In this document: positions 62,797 to 64,000 of the stretch, piece by piece
Layout of the letters: each line of letters begins with the position of its first letter
How positions within the stretch are numbered: the first letter of the stretch is position 1
Made by a program: the position numbers and the translations under genes
Assembly (NCBI RefSeq): GCF_001434985.1
Contig: NZ_AZES01000018.1
Span: forward strand, 41,888-105,887
Reading direction: 5' to 3'
Origin: Companilactobacillus paralimentarius DSM 13238 = JCM 10415
Lineage (GTDB): Bacteria; Bacillota; Bacilli; Lactobacillales; Lactobacillaceae
Length of the DNA: 64,000 bases
Notes under the pieces: model-generated
The model's database searches: none
Seen by the model: the letters and a program-made list of their open reading frames with translations, nothing else
What the model was told of the DNA's origin: nothing

Positions 62797-63762
62797 ATGG
62801 CTGCATTTATCACTTCACTAGAAAGTGTTGCTGAAATCGTTATCGTTATCGCCTTAGGATACTGGTTAAGAGGATCTGGTCGCCTAGGTGATGAATTTAA
62901 GAGTAATATTTCATTCATCATCATGAAAATTGCCTTACCTGCTTCTATCTTCGTTTCTGTTCTTAAGTACTTAAACAGAGATAAACTGGCTAGTTTATCT
63001 GGTGGTTTAATTTTTACTTTTGCTAGTTTTACTTTAGGCTACATTGTAGCTTGGATCTTAACTAAAGTATTCCGTATCAGAAAGGGTCGTCGTGGTACTT
63101 TCATTAACATGTTTGTTAATGCTAATACTATCTTCATTGGTTTACCATTGAACATGGCTCTATTTGGTACAAAAAGTTTACCTTACTTCCTTGTTTACTA
63201 TGTTATGAATACAATTTCTACTTGGGCCGTTGGTATCTTCTTTATCTCAAGTGACGATCCAACAGTTGAAAAAGGTGCTAAGAAAGACTTTAACTGGAAG
63301 AAACTTCTTCCTGCTCCACTTGTTGGTTTCTTAGTTTCATTGGTCTTCTTACTACTAGCTATCCCTGTTCCAGAATGGATCAATAAGACTTTGGACATGG
63401 TCGGTGGCATCGTTACACCTATGTCACTTATCTACATTGGTATCATTTTAGCCGATGCTGGTTTGAAGTCTATCAAATTTGACCGTGATACAATTCTTGC
63501 CTTAGTTGGTAGATTTGTCATTGCTCCTGCCTTGATGATCAGTATCATCTTGCTAGGTAAATCAATGATGGGTACTAGCCTACCTGCTCTAGAAAGCAGT
63601 TCATTCATCATTCAATCTGCTGCTCCTGGACTTGCTGTTTTACCTATCTTAGTTGACCAATCACACGGTGATGTCGACTATGCAACAAACCTTGTTACAA
63701 CTTCAACAGTTCTATTCGTTATCGTTGTTCCAATCTTAATGCAAGTAGCAAACTTGATCTAG
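62797..63762 (+). CDS. mleP: AEC-family malate permease
   Basis: The 321-residue protein has ten hydrophobic helices in two five-helix halves, as in the auxin efflux carrier (AEC) family. GYWLRGSGRLGDEF, IALPASIF and NANTIFIGLPLNMALFG are in the first half, and APGLAVLPILVDQ near the end. Together with mleS it imports malate and releases lactate, generating proton motive force. A GGGG site lies ahead of the ATG. A strong terminator follows. Confidence 0.93.
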   Translation: MAAFITSLESVAEIVIVIALGYWLRGSGRLGDEFKSNISFIIMKIALPASIFVSVLKYLNRDKLASLSGGLIFTFASFTLGYIVAWILTKVFRIRKGRRGTFINMFVNANTIFIGLPLNMALFGTKSLPYFLVYYVMNTISTWAVGIFFISSDDPTVEKGAKKDFNWKKLLPAPLVGFLVSLVFLLLAIPVPEWINKTLDMVGGIVTPMSLIYIGIILADAGLKSIKFDRDTILALVGRFVIAPALMISIILLGKSMMGTSLPALESSSFIIQSAAPGLAVLPILVDQSHGDVDYATNLVTTSTVLFVIVVPILMQVANLI

Positions 63763-63882
63763 TTTTAATTAAGAATCATTCACACATTCAAAACCTCCTA
63801 TAAATATCTTTTCACATTCATTTAAAGATTGAGCTTTCCGTGTTCATTCTTTCAACTGATTTTTATATCTAACACATTAACG

Positions 63883-63930
63883 AAAAAAACTCCCTAACTT
63901 GGAATTAACCAGGTTAAGGAGTTTTTTTTA
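63883..63930. terminator. Terminator after mleP
   Basis: A 13-bp stem with one mismatch and one wobble (CTCCCTAACTTGG with CCAGGTTAAGGAG) has A and T tracts on both sides, so it can serve both strands. Confidence 0.88.
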
Positions 63931-63943
63931 ATATTCACGTTTT

Positions 63944-64000
63944 TTAAAGGCTGTTCGTCAAATCAAGTTGATGGCGGTTCAAGTTAACAGTTAGACCATA
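63944..64000 (-). CDS. Possible C-terminal end of a gene cut by the window edge
   Basis: On the minus strand, only one frame is open from the edge: YGLTVNLNRHQLDLTNSL, ending at TAA 63944. The bidirectional terminator just after it suits a convergent gene. Eighteen residues are too few to name it. Confidence 0.35.
   Translation of the reverse strand, partial: YGLTVNLNRHQLDLTNSL

Overview
The window is a low-GC Firmicutes chromosome segment and almost certainly comes from a member of Lactobacillaceae. The evidence is a malolactic locus (LysR regulator, malolactic enzyme, malate permease), a zinc-less ribosomal protein L32, a 316-residue thymidylate synthase of the Lactobacillus type, an OatA-type acetyltransferase, a FruR-FruK-FruA operon, a pfkA-pyk operon and a Bacillus-like order of housekeeping genes. 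A Companilactobacillus-type genome is my best guess, but that is inference from memory.

Region 1-21.7 kb is a long, mostly minus-strand housekeeping stretch. In transcription order (right to left) it holds cvfB-xerD-ribT-scpA-scpB-rluB, then ribU behind an FMN riboswitch, a ypbE-like LysM protein, cmk-der-hup, a TPR protein, cca, two small conserved hypotheticals, an ABC-F ATPase with thyA and folA, degV, ypmR-ypmS-yozE-rbgA-rnhB, dprA and the first 12 codons of topA. A hemolysin III-type membrane protein is the only plus-strand gene here. No rpsA lies between cmk and der.

Region 21.7-27.9 kb holds a zinc alcohol dehydrogenase with a near-consensus cre site, an ABC exporter fused into an operon with a DesK/LiaS-type kinase and a NarL-type regulator, a 400-nt gene-free gap with a long hairpin, and a HIT-like DUF4931 protein. 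Region 28-41 kb holds pyk and pfkA (with a cre-like box at an activating position), dnaE, a small DUF2929 protein, a lipoprotein, rpmF, a LapA-like protein, an SDR, rnz, oatA and obgE. Region 41-45 kb is the fructose operon, with direct repeats over its promoter.

Region 45-53.3 kb is the accessory part. A minus-strand run of small oxidoreductase genes (SDRs, NmrA-like, PEBP, cupin, cyclophilin-like) sits opposite a divergent LysR regulator. It carries two pseudogenes and a truncated remnant. Next to it is a secreted surface-protein gene broken by a single in-frame TAA.

Region 53.3-64 kb holds map, uvrC, a 48-residue plus-strand small protein with a strong promoter, a 33-residue microprotein behind a membrane-anchored protein, an MgtC protein beside an orphan PTS EIIA, a low-molecular-weight phosphatase with an HTH protein, a structured gene-free gap, and mleR/mleS-mleP. 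No rRNA, tRNA, CRISPR array or intact transposase was seen.
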